Assembly: GCA_003457135.1 (NCBI GenBank)
Contig: DMSQ01000080.1
Coordinates: 82,067 to 115,049, forward strand
Direction: 5' to 3'
DNA length: 32,983 bases
From: Prolixibacteraceae bacterium
Lineage (GTDB): Bacteria > Bacteroidota > Bacteroidia > Bacteroidales > Prolixibacteraceae
The notes under the pieces were generated by a model. The model was not told the origin of the DNA, did not search any database, and worked only from the letters and a program-made list of their open reading frames with translations. Of this stretch, positions 1 through 9,687 are shown in pieces (the first letter of the stretch is position 1; every line of letters begins with the position of its first letter). Both the position numbers and the translations under genes were made by a program.

Positions 1-2528
1 GTTAAGCCGGTTACAAAAATGGCAAAGGTGCTTTTACCCATTTTTTGATGCAGCCTTTCCCGCAGTTTCATAAACAGGACGACATCATCATGCGTATTTT
101 TAATGTGGGTCTGGTAATAATTCAGCATTGGAATATCCACCCAGGTTCCATCGGCCCATTCGCCCGATAAGAAAGCTTTTGCATTGGGGCTGGCTTTTAA
201 AATATCTGCTTTGATTATGCGCAGTTCTGCCTGAATTTCAGCCGGAAGTCCGGCCATTTTGGTTGCAAATCGTTGAGCCTTGTCTTTAAAAAGTGAATGA
301 CTGACCAGCTTCTGAACCAAACTGTTCCATTTGTTCCATTTATCGTTATACTTGCCATAATCGTCGTCTTTATTGATTGGATTATACCTGGTATGCAACT
401 GCTGATAGAAATTCTTTTGATGCATTTTCACATCCACACAGTTCACATCCTGAGCGCTAAACATTCTTGAATTTCTCAGGAATCCTTTTTCAGTATAGGT
501 ATAAACAGGTGAATTGTTCGAGATGGTTATATCTTTTACACTGAAAATAAATGTATCCTCCTTCAGTTTTTTAATAATCAGTTGTTTTTTATTCTGATCG
601 AAATCGAATACCAGCCCGGTCGGGAATTTTTCATTCAGTTTTTCAATAACCACATGCAGCCTACGCTTGAAAACTTCGGACAGCGGAATGTTTAGCTCAA
701 CGGGTTGCCCAATCAGGGCAATATCGTTAATCGAGTATCCGGTAATCAGGAGTTTGTAGAACTTCGCCATCAGTTTGTTTCTGCTTTGAGTACCTTTCAT
801 ACTGCGCGACAGGTTATTCAGGTATTTTAGTGAACTTATCCAGGGATAATAGCACTCGCTTATTTTGCAGCACGACTCGCCGCTGGTTTCAGTTGCATAT
901 TTGTATCCGATTGCAAAGTCGGCTATGATGAAGTCTGCCTTTTTCAGAAGCAGGAAAGTTCCTCCTTTGGGAACCCCGGCCTGATGTTCAAGGGAATTGT
1001 TTTTATTGATAAAAGTCTGAATATCCTTTTGTTCTTTGTCAATATCAAAGATCAGATAATTGAAATCCAATCCATAAGAAGACCATTGCCCGGTTAATTG
1101 AGTCAGGGCAGTTGCCGACGGTTTACCTAAATGACCTTCAATCCTGAAAAAATCGAATGAATCGAGCCTGAATTTTAGTGGATATTGAATATGAGCGGAC
1201 GGAGACAGGTTTGAAGTGAAATAGGAGAGATTATTTTTCTGCATATACCGGATTGTTTTCGAAAAATCCCAGTTTTCAATCAGTTGATCATCAACTTTGA
1301 AGTAAAAAGGAATGCTTCTGTTGCTCAGTTCCTGTTTGGTCGTTGAAGGCGTCACTTTCACTTCATTTCCGGAAACGATGTATTTCGAAAGCATCTGGTA
1401 AAAACGGGAAATTAAACTGTTGAGTTTTTCAATATTTTGGTTGTTGCCGGTTACCGGTGATTTGTAGAATGTATGCCGGAATGATTTGGAATCGGTTTTG
1501 TCGGTAAATTTTCCAAGCATCAGGTGCTTGGGGAATGAGTTGATATTCGGACAACATTCTGAATCGAGTTGCAGTAAAAGTTCCTTGATTTCGGTATATG
1601 TATCAGCCAAATCCTTTAAAAGATCATACCGGTACTGAACATCGGATGGAATAGCCAGGGCTGAAAATCCCAGAGTTAAATCAATTAACTGGTTGATTTT
1701 GGACGAATTTATTTCAGGAGGCAGATTAAGAAAACCACCGAAATTGGCAAAAAGTATGGAAATGCCTGATTTTAAGTGACCGAGAATATTGTTGGATGAA
1801 ATAGCCGAATGAAAACTCTTCTGAAGATTAACTGAATTCAGGGCGTTGAAATTAGTCAATAAAACACGTTGAACGGCGATATCGGGCAATTGAAGGTAAG
1901 CCTGACGGATGGAATGTTTACTGAAAATAGGGTCGAAACTATTCATGTATGCAGCATCTGCTTCGGAAACCAGCAGAACTCTCAACCGCGAAACCTCTTC
2001 TATACCCTGGTTATTGCAGTCTATAGCTGTACACAATTCAGGCTGTTTCGAAAATTCTTCAAGGTAAAGAACAACAACCATTTTTTCGATTCCTGATAAG
2101 GTATTAATCGGGGAACTTCCGGAAGGAGCCGGCTGAAAATCAGGAATGAGTTCAACTAATTTAATTTGTTCGTTTCCCCTGAAAAAGGCTGGATACTTTA
2201 CGATGGAATCTTCGAATTCCTTGAATCGGGTGAATTTTACCGACTGAATATTGGTTTTGAAATCGGATGTGCCTTCCAAAGGTTGTTGCAGTTGAATCAG
2301 ATCGCCATCGGTGGTCACCCCGCAGCCCTGCGACACGGTAACCTCTTTGCTGGCAGCAATGCTGATCTGGAAGCCGCAGGCAATGCCAACTCCGTTCAGG
2401 CAAACGCGGGTCAGCCTGTCCTGATCTTCGAAATACTGAATGAGCTTATTCAACTGGTCTGCGGTTAATACCTGATCGTTTACAAATGACCGGTATTGCG
2501 TTGTTATTGTAGATAATTTAGTTGCCAT
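1..2528 (-). CDS. Large eCIS-cluster protein, 3' end beyond window
   Basis: An open frame of 842 codons runs without a stop from an ATG at 2528 to the left edge, so the C-terminus is missing. It begins 10 nt after the stop of the upstream baseplate gene and must be co-transcribed with it. The N-terminus reads MATKLSTITTQYRSFVNDQV and is followed by an acidic stretch and a CLNGVGIACGF segment, which I associate with large uncharacterised proteins of Bacteroidota contractile injection clusters. Cysteine pairs occur inside (an ECCP segment; SCCKISECYYPW). There is no signal peptide or membrane segment. It could be a baseplate periphery or fibre-attachment protein, because in Afp/PVC loci the genes after the second large baseplate protein encode fibre and tape-measure proteins; this role is inferred from position only. 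I am sure that it is coding and unsure of the function. Confidence 0.85.
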   Translation of the reverse strand, partial: MATKLSTITTQYRSFVNDQVLTADQLNKLIQYFEDQDRLTRVCLNGVGIACGFQISIAASKEVTVSQGCGVTTDGDLIQLQQPLEGTSDFKTNIQSVKFTRFKEFEDSIVKYPAFFRGNEQIKLVELIPDFQPAPSGSSPINTLSGIEKMVVVLYLEEFSKQPELCTAIDCNNQGIEEVSRLRVLLVSEADAAYMNSFDPIFSKHSIRQAYLQLPDIAVQRVLLTNFNALNSVNLQKSFHSAISSNNILGHLKSGISILFANFGGFLNLPPEINSSKINQLIDLTLGFSALAIPSDVQYRYDLLKDLADTYTEIKELLLQLDSECCPNINSFPKHLMLGKFTDKTDSKSFRHTFYKSPVTGNNQNIEKLNSLISRFYQMLSKYIVSGNEVKVTPSTTKQELSNRSIPFYFKVDDQLIENWDFSKTIRYMQKNNLSYFTSNLSPSAHIQYPLKFRLDSFDFFRIEGHLGKPSATALTQLTGQWSSYGLDFNYLIFDIDKEQKDIQTFINKNNSLEHQAGVPKGGTFLLLKKADFIIADFAIGYKYATETSGESCCKISECYYPWISSLKYLNNLSRSMKGTQSRNKLMAKFYKLLITGYSINDIALIGQPVELNIPLSEVFKRRLHVVIEKLNEKFPTGLVFDFDQNKKQLIIKKLKEDTFIFSVKDITISNNSPVYTYTEKGFLRNSRMFSAQDVNCVDVKMHQKNFYQQLHTRYNPINKDDDYGKYNDKWNKWNSLVQKLVSHSLFKDKAQRFATKMAGLPAEIQAELRIIKADILKASPNAKAFLSGEWADGTWVDIPMLNYYQTHIKNTHDDVVLFMKLRERLHQKMGKSTFAIFVTGL

Positions 2529-2538
2529 AGCCTGCTAT

Positions 2539-5193
2539 TTAAATGTTTCCTAAATTGGTTCTGCCAAGTATGATTTTCCCTTTTAAGTTTTCTGTTTCAT
2601 CTTCGCAATCGTACAAAACGCCCGTTGGATAGATGGAATGTAATTTACTGAGTATCGTGTTCAGATCAATGAGCGTCTGCATGCTCTGACCGGTTTTATT
2701 CATGCTGTCGAGAAACAAATGGTAGGCTCTTTCGAATTGTACCATTTCATTTTTATCATCGGGCAATTTTCCAGCCGGATAACCGATCCAGCAGATGCGC
2801 GCGAGAACATGAGCCGGCAGCTCCTTGCGAATCAAATCTTCCATGAAATTCCGGAAATCAATGTTCGAAAACCGTTCAGTCCAGCCTGGCAGGATAACTG
2901 AAACCCGGAATGAATAAGGATCAAGCGGTTCGCAATCATCGCAGCAACAAATAGGCAGGAATGAATCTGTAGTAACCGAATAATCTTTCGATTCGTCGGG
3001 GCGGAGCAAAATATGTTCAACCAGATACATGCCTTCGTTGGGTTTTACTTTCTTCATGAATGAAATAAAATGCCGTACCGCTTTTCGTGCCAGCATTTCA
3101 GTGTCGAAAAAATCAATCCGCCGGGCTATAATCCGTGCTTCGTCCTTGCTGTCGGAAATTTCCGGATTAATCAGGTTATAATAGAATTTGCCCGATTTGG
3201 CTTTTTTGATCTCGTAGTTATTGATATCGGTCGAAAGCGCTTTTACCAGCAGCAACTCCTTGTTCATTTCCTCTACCTCATAATATTTCTTGGTTGCTGA
3301 GCAAAGAATGGTCTGATCGGCATCCTTAATTCTCCAGCGATATTCGATCAGTCCGTCGGTGTCTTTTTCCTGGTAAATTTCCACCGGATCGTTCGAAAGG
3401 TTGCGGCGGCTGTAGTCGGTCATTCCGGTCAGCAAGGCAATGCGCTTCTCAACAGTCGAAACATTAAGGGTGTTCCAGAGGCTTCCTTTCTGATGATAAT
3501 TGAAGGCCGTGCCCCGTTCAGTTCCGAGTATCCGGTAATTTTTCAGGAAGTTTTCTTTGGTTTGAATGACAGCCAAATTGGCGTCGTTACCATAAAGTTG
3601 CTTCATCAAAAAAGCATAAGCTCCAAAATTTTCTGCAAAACGGGCAAGCAAATGGTCGAGCAACTGATTTTTCCGGTCATTCTTTTTATCGAGTTTCGAA
3701 AACATCGCTTCTGAAAGTTCCTCGACCGTGCTGTTCAGGTATTCTACCGGAATGAGGTATTCAATACCGTTTAAATCCTGAACTACTTGTGTGAAATACG
3801 ACCTGTTGACCGTGTGGTTTACCGAAAGCAGTTCTTTAACCTGATCGAGCTGAGAGAAATAGCTGGCCAGTATCTGATCGAAAAAAAGCAGATATGCCTG
3901 TAATTGTTTCGCCTGTGCTTTCCGGGTGTCCGAAACCGAAGGCGACAATCCAAATTCTCCGATTCCATACGTTTCAGGAAAACTGTTTTGAATGGTGGTG
4001 TAGTCGCCGACCGCCTGAAATTCGCCCACAGGCAAATCAAGTATTTTAATCAACTGCGCCTGTTTCTGAGCCTCGGCTTCTTCTTTTTCAAGCTGAAAAA
4101 TATATTTTTTAACTGCATTCTGGTTAATGTTTACCGGCAATACTCCCTTGGTATAGCTGAAAGCGCTTTTAGAACAAAGTCCGGGTTTTGTGCCCTCATC
4201 AATACAAATGATCCACGGTTGGCCTTCCGGTTTATTTTCAGCGTCGCAATTATTGATCGAAATGTCCCTGATCAGGTTCACTCCTTCAACATTCATGATG
4301 AGTTGAACGATATCGGTTAGCCGGATTTCTTTTCGTAATTCAGAATTTCGGAGTTCGGAAATATCAATAAATCCGTTGTTCAGGACCGGTCCATCGAAAA
4401 TTTCAGTGGTCGGGATTCCCTTGTCGAGCATTTCCTGTAAGGAATAAAACCTGATGGCCGGAGAAAAGTATTTGTTGATGGCCAGAAGAATATTTGCATG
4501 TACCAACTCTTCGTCGGTTTCGGGTTTCACGTCAATGATGGCGCAAACCGATATTGGGTGAACGGGAACCTCTTTAACCGACATTAAATCTTCGCAAAGA
4601 TTGCGGTTTTGATGGTACTTCGAGCGGACTTCAAGTTCGATTTGCTTTTTGTGCGCGGCAATCTTTGCATCGGTATTGTAAACTTCCGGGTCAAAATCAT
4701 CAAAATCGAGCAGCACTTCATAAAGGCCTTTTAGCTTGAACTGCTTTTTGTATTTTTCTTCAATTTCAAATTGCTGATAAGATAATAAATCGTTCTGGCA
4801 ATCAACAAAAATTTGCTTCACAAATGATTTTAACCAGGCATTTTTTACTCCGTCGATATCAATGAACAGTTTTCGGTAATCTGCTGCAGTGACCGGTTTG
4901 CAAGGAAGAATGTGTTCGGCCCGAATAAACTGTTCTTCCAGCGAATTGGCATTTACTGCATCGCTCAGCAAGTCTTCGATGGGTAAATTAATCCGTAATC
5001 CTAAATCAGTAATTGCATAGCACAAAGCCTCCAGGATAGTTATTCCGGGATCGTGCGAGTTGTAATCGGTCCATATTTTACCGCCCAGTTTCGCAATGTA
5101 ATCAATCCCTTTTTGGCGGAGGAACGAATAATCCAGATCGTCTTTTGAGGAAACATTTCCTGAGATGCTTATATGATTGTCAGCGTTCAGCAT
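2539..5193 (-). CDS. Second large eCIS baseplate protein (Afp12/Pvc12-like)
   Basis: An 884-residue protein directly after the J-like baseplate gene (21 nt gap). The early region includes YNSHDPGITILEALCYAITD, typical of the second, gp6/gp7-like baseplate wedge protein of eCIS particles. Near residues 748-753 there is an unusual ICCCDDC cluster just before DPYSFRVSVILPGW, a segment resembling the conserved C-terminal part of this family. It has no signal peptide and no membrane helices. The expected role is to form wedge heterodimers with the J-like protein around the VgrG hub in the cytoplasm during particle assembly. Family assignment rests on order, size and these motifs. The cysteine cluster could bind a metal or be buried; the sequence does not decide. 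Confidence 0.8.
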   Translation of the reverse strand: MLNADNHISISGNVSSKDDLDYSFLRQKGIDYIAKLGGKIWTDYNSHDPGITILEALCYAITDLGLRINLPIEDLLSDAVNANSLEEQFIRAEHILPCKPVTAADYRKLFIDIDGVKNAWLKSFVKQIFVDCQNDLLSYQQFEIEEKYKKQFKLKGLYEVLLDFDDFDPEVYNTDAKIAAHKKQIELEVRSKYHQNRNLCEDLMSVKEVPVHPISVCAIIDVKPETDEELVHANILLAINKYFSPAIRFYSLQEMLDKGIPTTEIFDGPVLNNGFIDISELRNSELRKEIRLTDIVQLIMNVEGVNLIRDISINNCDAENKPEGQPWIICIDEGTKPGLCSKSAFSYTKGVLPVNINQNAVKKYIFQLEKEEAEAQKQAQLIKILDLPVGEFQAVGDYTTIQNSFPETYGIGEFGLSPSVSDTRKAQAKQLQAYLLFFDQILASYFSQLDQVKELLSVNHTVNRSYFTQVVQDLNGIEYLIPVEYLNSTVEELSEAMFSKLDKKNDRKNQLLDHLLARFAENFGAYAFLMKQLYGNDANLAVIQTKENFLKNYRILGTERGTAFNYHQKGSLWNTLNVSTVEKRIALLTGMTDYSRRNLSNDPVEIYQEKDTDGLIEYRWRIKDADQTILCSATKKYYEVEEMNKELLLVKALSTDINNYEIKKAKSGKFYYNLINPEISDSKDEARIIARRIDFFDTEMLARKAVRHFISFMKKVKPNEGMYLVEHILLRPDESKDYSVTTDSFLPICCCDDCEPLDPYSFRVSVILPGWTERFSNIDFRNFMEDLIRKELPAHVLARICWIGYPAGKLPDDKNEMVQFERAYHLFLDSMNKTGQSMQTLIDLNTILSKLHSIYPTGVLYDCEDETENLKGKIILGRTNLGNI

Positions 5194-5214
5194 TTTTCTT
5201 TTTTTTCTGAATTA

Positions 5215-8200
5215 CTATTTAGCACATAGTTGAGGTTGGATACTAACCGGGTGTTCTTTGGCCGAAACCAATATGGCTTTTGGATTCGAAGGGCTCACTG
5301 CCGGTTTGTATTCTCCCAGATGTTTCACTTTCAGATCAGTGATGTAATCAACGTATGATAATTTTTCAATATAACTGATAATTATACTCTTATGGAGCAT
5401 AGTCCCAAACTGCAGGTCAATGGTCCGTTCGAATGCCCAGGGCGATAACAGTTTGGTCAGGTCTTCCTGAAGTACTTTCAGGTAATAGTTTTCATCAAAA
5501 CCGGGATGAAATTTTGCTTTCAGCGAGATTTCAACTTCTTCGTATTCCGGATTGATAACCTCGGCATTCACATGAAGGGTGTTCAACTGATTAATGTAAC
5601 TTTGTATTTTATTGAGCGTTGCCCGGCTTACCCGCGGCTGGTAAAGGTCGAATACATTCTTGTTCAGGATGTCGGGGATAACCACCAAGGTTACATCACC
5701 GGGCGATAAGAACGAAGACTTCGAGGTGTGGTTCAGGCATCGGACTTTGTGTATCTCAGGAAATTCCTGGAGAACCAGATGTTCGTAATCCCATAGAGTA
5801 ATGGCCCGGTTTTTATGCCGTAGCCGCTCGCTGATGCGCTGATACCAGGCAACATCGGCTTCAGCCGGTAACCCGCCGAACGAATTAAATGGCTGAGTAA
5901 CCGATTTTACCGACTGTATCCGTTCGATCAGTTTACTGATTGTATTGGCCGGAAGACCGTTTTTCAGGTGCGATAATTCATTTCCCTGATCGTTAAACTG
6001 AGCCAGAACAGCCTGTGCCCTGATATCAATAATTTTACATACGATATCAAAATTCTTATTCATCCGGGCCCGCAACCAAATCAAACCGGAAGGAAGCAGG
6101 GTGTTGTCTTTGGTGGCTTCGGGAGGAATAGAAAACTTCACAATCCCGGATTTAAGGAAATTGTCGGTCTGATTTGAAATCATGTAATCACTGGTCAGCG
6201 ATATCCAGTTATTCGAGCCAAGGATACTCCATTCCATTTTCTCTCCACTGGCAAAGCCATCAACTTCCGGATTTTCGCTTCCTTCAAAAATCTGGAACAA
6301 AAGAGAAATCTGCTGAAGAGGTTCGGCATCTTTCAGACCGATGTATAATTCGCCACCCGGAAGAAATGAAGGCAGTAAACCAATATTCACACTTTCATTA
6401 AAAGCAGGTTTTGGTTTAAGGTAAGCATGTTCCTCACTTTGTCCGAACGGGTGCTCGTGGAATAGCCTGACCGGATTATTCCCGAAATTTTCCTTTGTAT
6501 TTTCATTTAAAGTGGCTTTGGCTTTTGACGAGTAACTGAGTCTGATTGACTCGATGAGCGGCGTATATGGTTCTTTGGGGATTGGCGCCGAATCAGGTTT
6601 CATGATTGCCGTGGCGTATAGTCGCGGGAACATTTCGTGCAGAAAAGATTGGTTCAGGCACAATTGCAACCGGCCATTTTCACTGGTGTCGAACTGGTTG
6701 TTTAAAATTGAAATCCCGCATCCGTAAACAGATTTGGTTTGCTTGAAAAGTTCCTTATTGCCAACAATTTTAAGCCAGTCGTTATTACTGAAGAGTTTAA
6801 TTTCAGCTTCGAAGTATTTGTCGTTGATAACGATCAGATTATCCGGATCCTGGTTTTTTTTGCCTGCGTTTTTCCTGACAACTGCTTTCCTTTGGGTGAA
6901 GTCGTCAAAATTTTCTTTTCTGTAAGCAAAATACTGGTCTTTAAAAGGATCGTTGGGCGAGTTCTCAATTGGCTTTGGAGTATTCATCCAGACGATATTC
7001 ACACTCAACCCGTCCCAGTTTTTGCTGAAAATTTCTTCGTTTTTCAGGATAAATCTGGAGCCTTTTACAGGAATGGGACCAAAAGGCATAAATGGTTTTT
7101 TGGCATTCAAAATACCGAGGTCATTTTCAATTTCCACACTGGTAATATCATCAACCTGAACAGACAATTCGAGGCTCTTCAGTTTCAATTGTGAAAATGT
7201 AGCGGCGAAATCATAACCTCCGGTTACGCTTGTATCAACCACAAACCGCATCACCGGATCGGTAGTTTGAAATCGCTCGCCCAAAACAGTTTGGTTGTAA
7301 CCGACGACTGGCTTAACTTTTTTATCCAGCTCGATCGTGAAATTTAAAATCTTTTTTTCTCCTGAAGTATCGTCTGAAAAAGTGGATTTTGGAATGAACG
7401 GTCCCAACCATTTCTTTTCGCCACTCAGGAAAACGGAAATACAAGCATCAATTTCTGAAGTTGAAAATTCAGGAAGGATACTCTGGAATTCGGTTGCCAG
7501 ATTGACCGTTCGGAGCCCTTCATTTAAACGAAGTACAGGTGAAGAAACCGCAAAACCAAGATGCGCATCCGGAAGTTCGGGAGTTGTTTCCGGGTATTCT
7601 TTTTTAACGTAACCGAACGGATACCATTTCATGTCGTCAGCCGGGAGGGCTTTTCCCAGTCCATCGAGCGAGTTGGCAACTGTACTGGCTTTTATCCCTT
7701 TGAGATCAGTTTCGGAATGGTGGTAAATATTCTTCAACTGTGAAACAGTGCTTTTATTGGCCACGAACTCTTCCTGCGTTGTAAAAATCAATTTCTTTCC
7801 GCTGGCATCTTTTCCCGCATCTAGCGCTGTATTTACGTCAATTTTTTCCTGAAGGATATTTTTGGCCAGTTCGAAAATGATATGAACCTGATCGGGCGCC
7901 AACGGAAGTTTTTCAATTTTCAGGATTTCCTGATAGTAAAAATCCAGATGGCGTTTGGTTAGTTGGTTGAAGTGATCTTTGCTGAGGTCGAGCAATTTCA
8001 GGAAACAAACGAATAAAGTGAGATGAGGGGTGACGGTTTGATCTTTTTCAGAGCTTTCAAGAAACGCTTTTATCTGAGGTTCTTCAATGAAAAACTGCTG
8101 CCAGTTGCCGTCAATTTGATAGCTGCTGTCAAAATAATTAACCTTTTCAGCAAAATTCCATGCAAATTTCATCCAATCGGCCAAGCTGAAATTGTGCAGT

Positions 8201-8295
8201 TTCAGTAAGTCTGGATTCAGCGCATCGGGCGTTCTTTGTTGCTGGTCGGTTCCATTGCCCGGCAGAATGATTTTATCACTCGTTTTTGTTGCCAT
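5215..8295 (-). CDS. Baseplate J-like protein (Afp11/Pvc11, gp6-like)
   Basis: A 1026-residue protein, starting 6 nt after the gp25 stop. The C-terminal third has the baseplate J signature: a segment on ordering and disordering (RAITLWDYEHLVLQEFPEI), then HKVRCLNHTS and PGDVTLVVIPD, then alternating strands with regular hydrophobics (INPEYEEVEISLKAKF). The N-terminal 600 residues are less typical and probably form family-specific outer domains. In contractile tails this protein builds the baseplate wedge together with gp25 and its large partner, here the next gene. The length matches eCIS homologues, which are much longer than phage P2 gpJ. Confidence is high from the combination of C-terminal motifs and a gp25 neighbour. 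Confidence 0.87.
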   Translation of the reverse strand: MATKTSDKIILPGNGTDQQQRTPDALNPDLLKLHNFSLADWMKFAWNFAEKVNYFDSSYQIDGNWQQFFIEEPQIKAFLESSEKDQTVTPHLTLFVCFLKLLDLSKDHFNQLTKRHLDFYYQEILKIEKLPLAPDQVHIIFELAKNILQEKIDVNTALDAGKDASGKKLIFTTQEEFVANKSTVSQLKNIYHHSETDLKGIKASTVANSLDGLGKALPADDMKWYPFGYVKKEYPETTPELPDAHLGFAVSSPVLRLNEGLRTVNLATEFQSILPEFSTSEIDACISVFLSGEKKWLGPFIPKSTFSDDTSGEKKILNFTIELDKKVKPVVGYNQTVLGERFQTTDPVMRFVVDTSVTGGYDFAATFSQLKLKSLELSVQVDDITSVEIENDLGILNAKKPFMPFGPIPVKGSRFILKNEEIFSKNWDGLSVNIVWMNTPKPIENSPNDPFKDQYFAYRKENFDDFTQRKAVVRKNAGKKNQDPDNLIVINDKYFEAEIKLFSNNDWLKIVGNKELFKQTKSVYGCGISILNNQFDTSENGRLQLCLNQSFLHEMFPRLYATAIMKPDSAPIPKEPYTPLIESIRLSYSSKAKATLNENTKENFGNNPVRLFHEHPFGQSEEHAYLKPKPAFNESVNIGLLPSFLPGGELYIGLKDAEPLQQISLLFQIFEGSENPEVDGFASGEKMEWSILGSNNWISLTSDYMISNQTDNFLKSGIVKFSIPPEATKDNTLLPSGLIWLRARMNKNFDIVCKIIDIRAQAVLAQFNDQGNELSHLKNGLPANTISKLIERIQSVKSVTQPFNSFGGLPAEADVAWYQRISERLRHKNRAITLWDYEHLVLQEFPEIHKVRCLNHTSKSSFLSPGDVTLVVIPDILNKNVFDLYQPRVSRATLNKIQSYINQLNTLHVNAEVINPEYEEVEISLKAKFHPGFDENYYLKVLQEDLTKLLSPWAFERTIDLQFGTMLHKSIIISYIEKLSYVDYITDLKVKHLGEYKPAVSPSNPKAILVSAKEHPVSIQPQLCAK

Positions 8296-8301
8296 TTGAT
8301 T

Positions 8302-8715
8302 CTAAGCTGTTTCAGTTCCTTCGGCCTGATAAAAAGGAAATACCATATTCTTTCTTGAATTGGTAATTCTTATTCGGTAATCAATCGTAATCAGTAAAAT
8401 TCCATCGGTATCATTGGATCGTTCGATTTTGATTTTTTCAACGTCAATTCTCGGTTCATGATAAAGAATAGCCGTTTTAATCAGATCGGTGACATACGTT
8501 TTTAAAGTCAGGTTCAGTGGTTTGAACAGAAGTTCATCCAGATTGCAGCCATAATCAGGAAGCATAATCCGTTCGCCCAAACGGGTTGACAAAAGAATTT
8601 GCAGGCTCTTTTCGATATCTTCCTCGTCTTCAGTTAAAAATATACTGGCTGTATTTATATTGAATTCAGGAGGAAATCCCCAGCCCCGGCCTAAAAATGA
8701 ATCTTTTGTCGTCAT
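8302..8715 (-). CDS. gp25-like baseplate wedge protein (GPW/gp25 family)
   Basis: A 137-residue protein with the canonical gp25 layout: N-terminal FLGRGWGFPPEF, then EDIEKSLQILLSTRLGERIM, then LPDYGCNLDELLFKPLN, followed by a C-terminal strand pair ending in VFPFYQ. The arginine/glutamate LGER and PDYG motifs are the family hallmarks. gp25 nucleates sheath polymerisation at the baseplate in T4, T6SS (TssE) and eCIS. It sits 15 nt after the PAAR gene and 6 nt before the J-like gene, so it is translated as part of a compact spike-baseplate block. Confidence 0.95.
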   Translation of the reverse strand: MTTKDSFLGRGWGFPPEFNINTASIFLTEDEEDIEKSLQILLSTRLGERIMLPDYGCNLDELLFKPLNLTLKTYVTDLIKTAILYHEPRIDVEKIKIERSNDTDGILLITIDYRIRITNSRKNMVFPFYQAEGTETA

Positions 8716-8730
8716 ATTCTGTTCTTGTTA

Positions 8731-9021
8731 TCATCCAATTAAAACGGTGAAGCACCCAAGTACGATGGTACCTCCGTGTGCTGTTGAATCCCCCATCCGT
8801 GCAGCCGGTTTACCTCCTATCATGACAGTTGCCGATCCCATGGCAATGGTATCCGGCGGACCAATACAGGTCAGCATATCACCAACACAGGCTGCCGGCA
8901 TTCCTCCAATCAATACTGTCGGTGCACCGGGCGGAAGAACCGGCCCTCCAACATGTGGCACTGTTCCGGTAACCATCGGGCAAACGTGCATATCATTTAT
9001 TCTTGCTGCGGGAGCTCCCAT
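8731..9021 (-). CDS. PAAR-domain spike tip protein
   Basis: A 96-residue protein made almost entirely of PAAR repeats: GAPAARINDMHVCP, GAPTVLIGGMPAACVGD, and SATVMIGGKPAARMGDST, with His12/Cys14 and a later AHGG motif as likely zinc ligands. PAAR proteins cap the VgrG trimer with a sharp cone. There is no C-terminal extension, so it carries no fused toxin. Its place between the spike gene and gp25 is the usual eCIS order, apart from the extra gene inserted between it and VgrG. Confidence 0.95.
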   Translation of the reverse strand: MGAPAARINDMHVCPMVTGTVPHVGGPVLPPGAPTVLIGGMPAACVGDMLTCIGPPDTIAMGSATVMIGGKPAARMGDSTAHGGTIVLGCFTVLIG

Positions 9022-9121
9022 TTTTATGTTCTATTTCCTTTATAGGGTATTTTATTTGATAATTTAGGTAGTACGTTTATTCAATTTGGATATGATTCCC
9101 GACTGCCTCTCTACAATTACC

Positions 9122-9147
9122 GCTGCTGATACAAGAACATCAGCAGC
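9122..9147. repeat. Perfect 9-bp stem-loop between PAAR and cysteine-rich gene
   Basis: GCTGCTGAT and ATCAGCAGC pair perfectly around an 8-nt loop, in the 147-nt gap between the cysteine-rich gene (stop at 9169) and the PAAR start (9021). On the transcribed minus strand no T-run follows, so it is not a classical terminator. It may be an mRNA processing or stability hairpin. Confidence 0.5.
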
Positions 9148-9168
9148 AGTAGAATTATTTATTTCTGT

Positions 9169-9687
9169 TTACCTTTCCTGTGCTTTTACAAGTTTTTCAA
9201 TCTCAGCATCAGATATTGCGAGTTCAAAAGCTTTTTTAGGTTTTTCAATTCCTGCCAGAGCTTCGTTCATAGCTTTTTCAACCTGAGCAGCCTGTTGCGG
9301 TTTAATTGCTTTTTGCAACACAAGGTCTTTAATAGCACGAACAACTATTTCACCGCAACGATGAATACTTGGATTAAACAGTTTAACGCAAACATGCTGC
9401 TCACAACATGCCTGTACTATGGCAGCATCTGTAAAGTGATTGACTCGGTAAATCACTTTGGGGCCCAGTGGTAGCCAGAAACTCCAAACAGCTTTTATAT
9501 AATAACAGCCGGGGGGAACTTCGACTTCAAGGTGACCACAGGGAGCAGGCATTACTACATATTTTTTTCCGCACCATTGCAATACATGGCCATCGCAATC
9601 GAAAATCGTAACATACCATGTTCTGTCACTAATACTGCATGGGTCATCTGTGCCCGATACCCATACATTAAGCTTTGACATTCCCAT
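9169..9687 (-). CDS. Cysteine-rich protein between VgrG and PAAR, unknown function
   Basis: A 172-residue protein that I do not recognise. Nine cysteines (17, 31, 39, 50, 61, 94, 95, 100, 111) and several histidines all fall in the first 112 residues; the last 60 are cysteine-free and look helical and charged (KPQQAAQVEKAMNEALAGIE). The N-terminal part (strand, DCDG turn, APCGHLEVEVPPGCYYIKAV) reads like a carboxypeptidase-regulatory or transthyretin-type beta-sandwich. There is no signal peptide. It is set off by unusually wide gaps (234 nt before, 147 nt after) in an otherwise tight operon, which suggests a later insertion. A spike-associated adaptor or a cargo protein would fit its place between spike and tip. 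It starts MGM, so the third residue is an alternative start. Confidence 0.8.
   Translation of the reverse strand: MGMSKLNVWVSGTDDPCSISDRTWYVTIFDCDGHVLQWCGKKYVVMPAPCGHLEVEVPPGCYYIKAVWSFWLPLGPKVIYRVNHFTDAAIVQACCEQHVCVKLFNPSIHRCGEIVVRAIKDLVLQKAIKPQQAAQVEKAMNEALAGIEKPKKAFELAISDAEIEKLVKAQER

Noticed and set aside
8660..9067. 135-codon plus-strand frame over the PAAR gene
   Set aside because: Its repetitive Pro/Gly pattern is the mirror of the PAAR repeats on the other strand.
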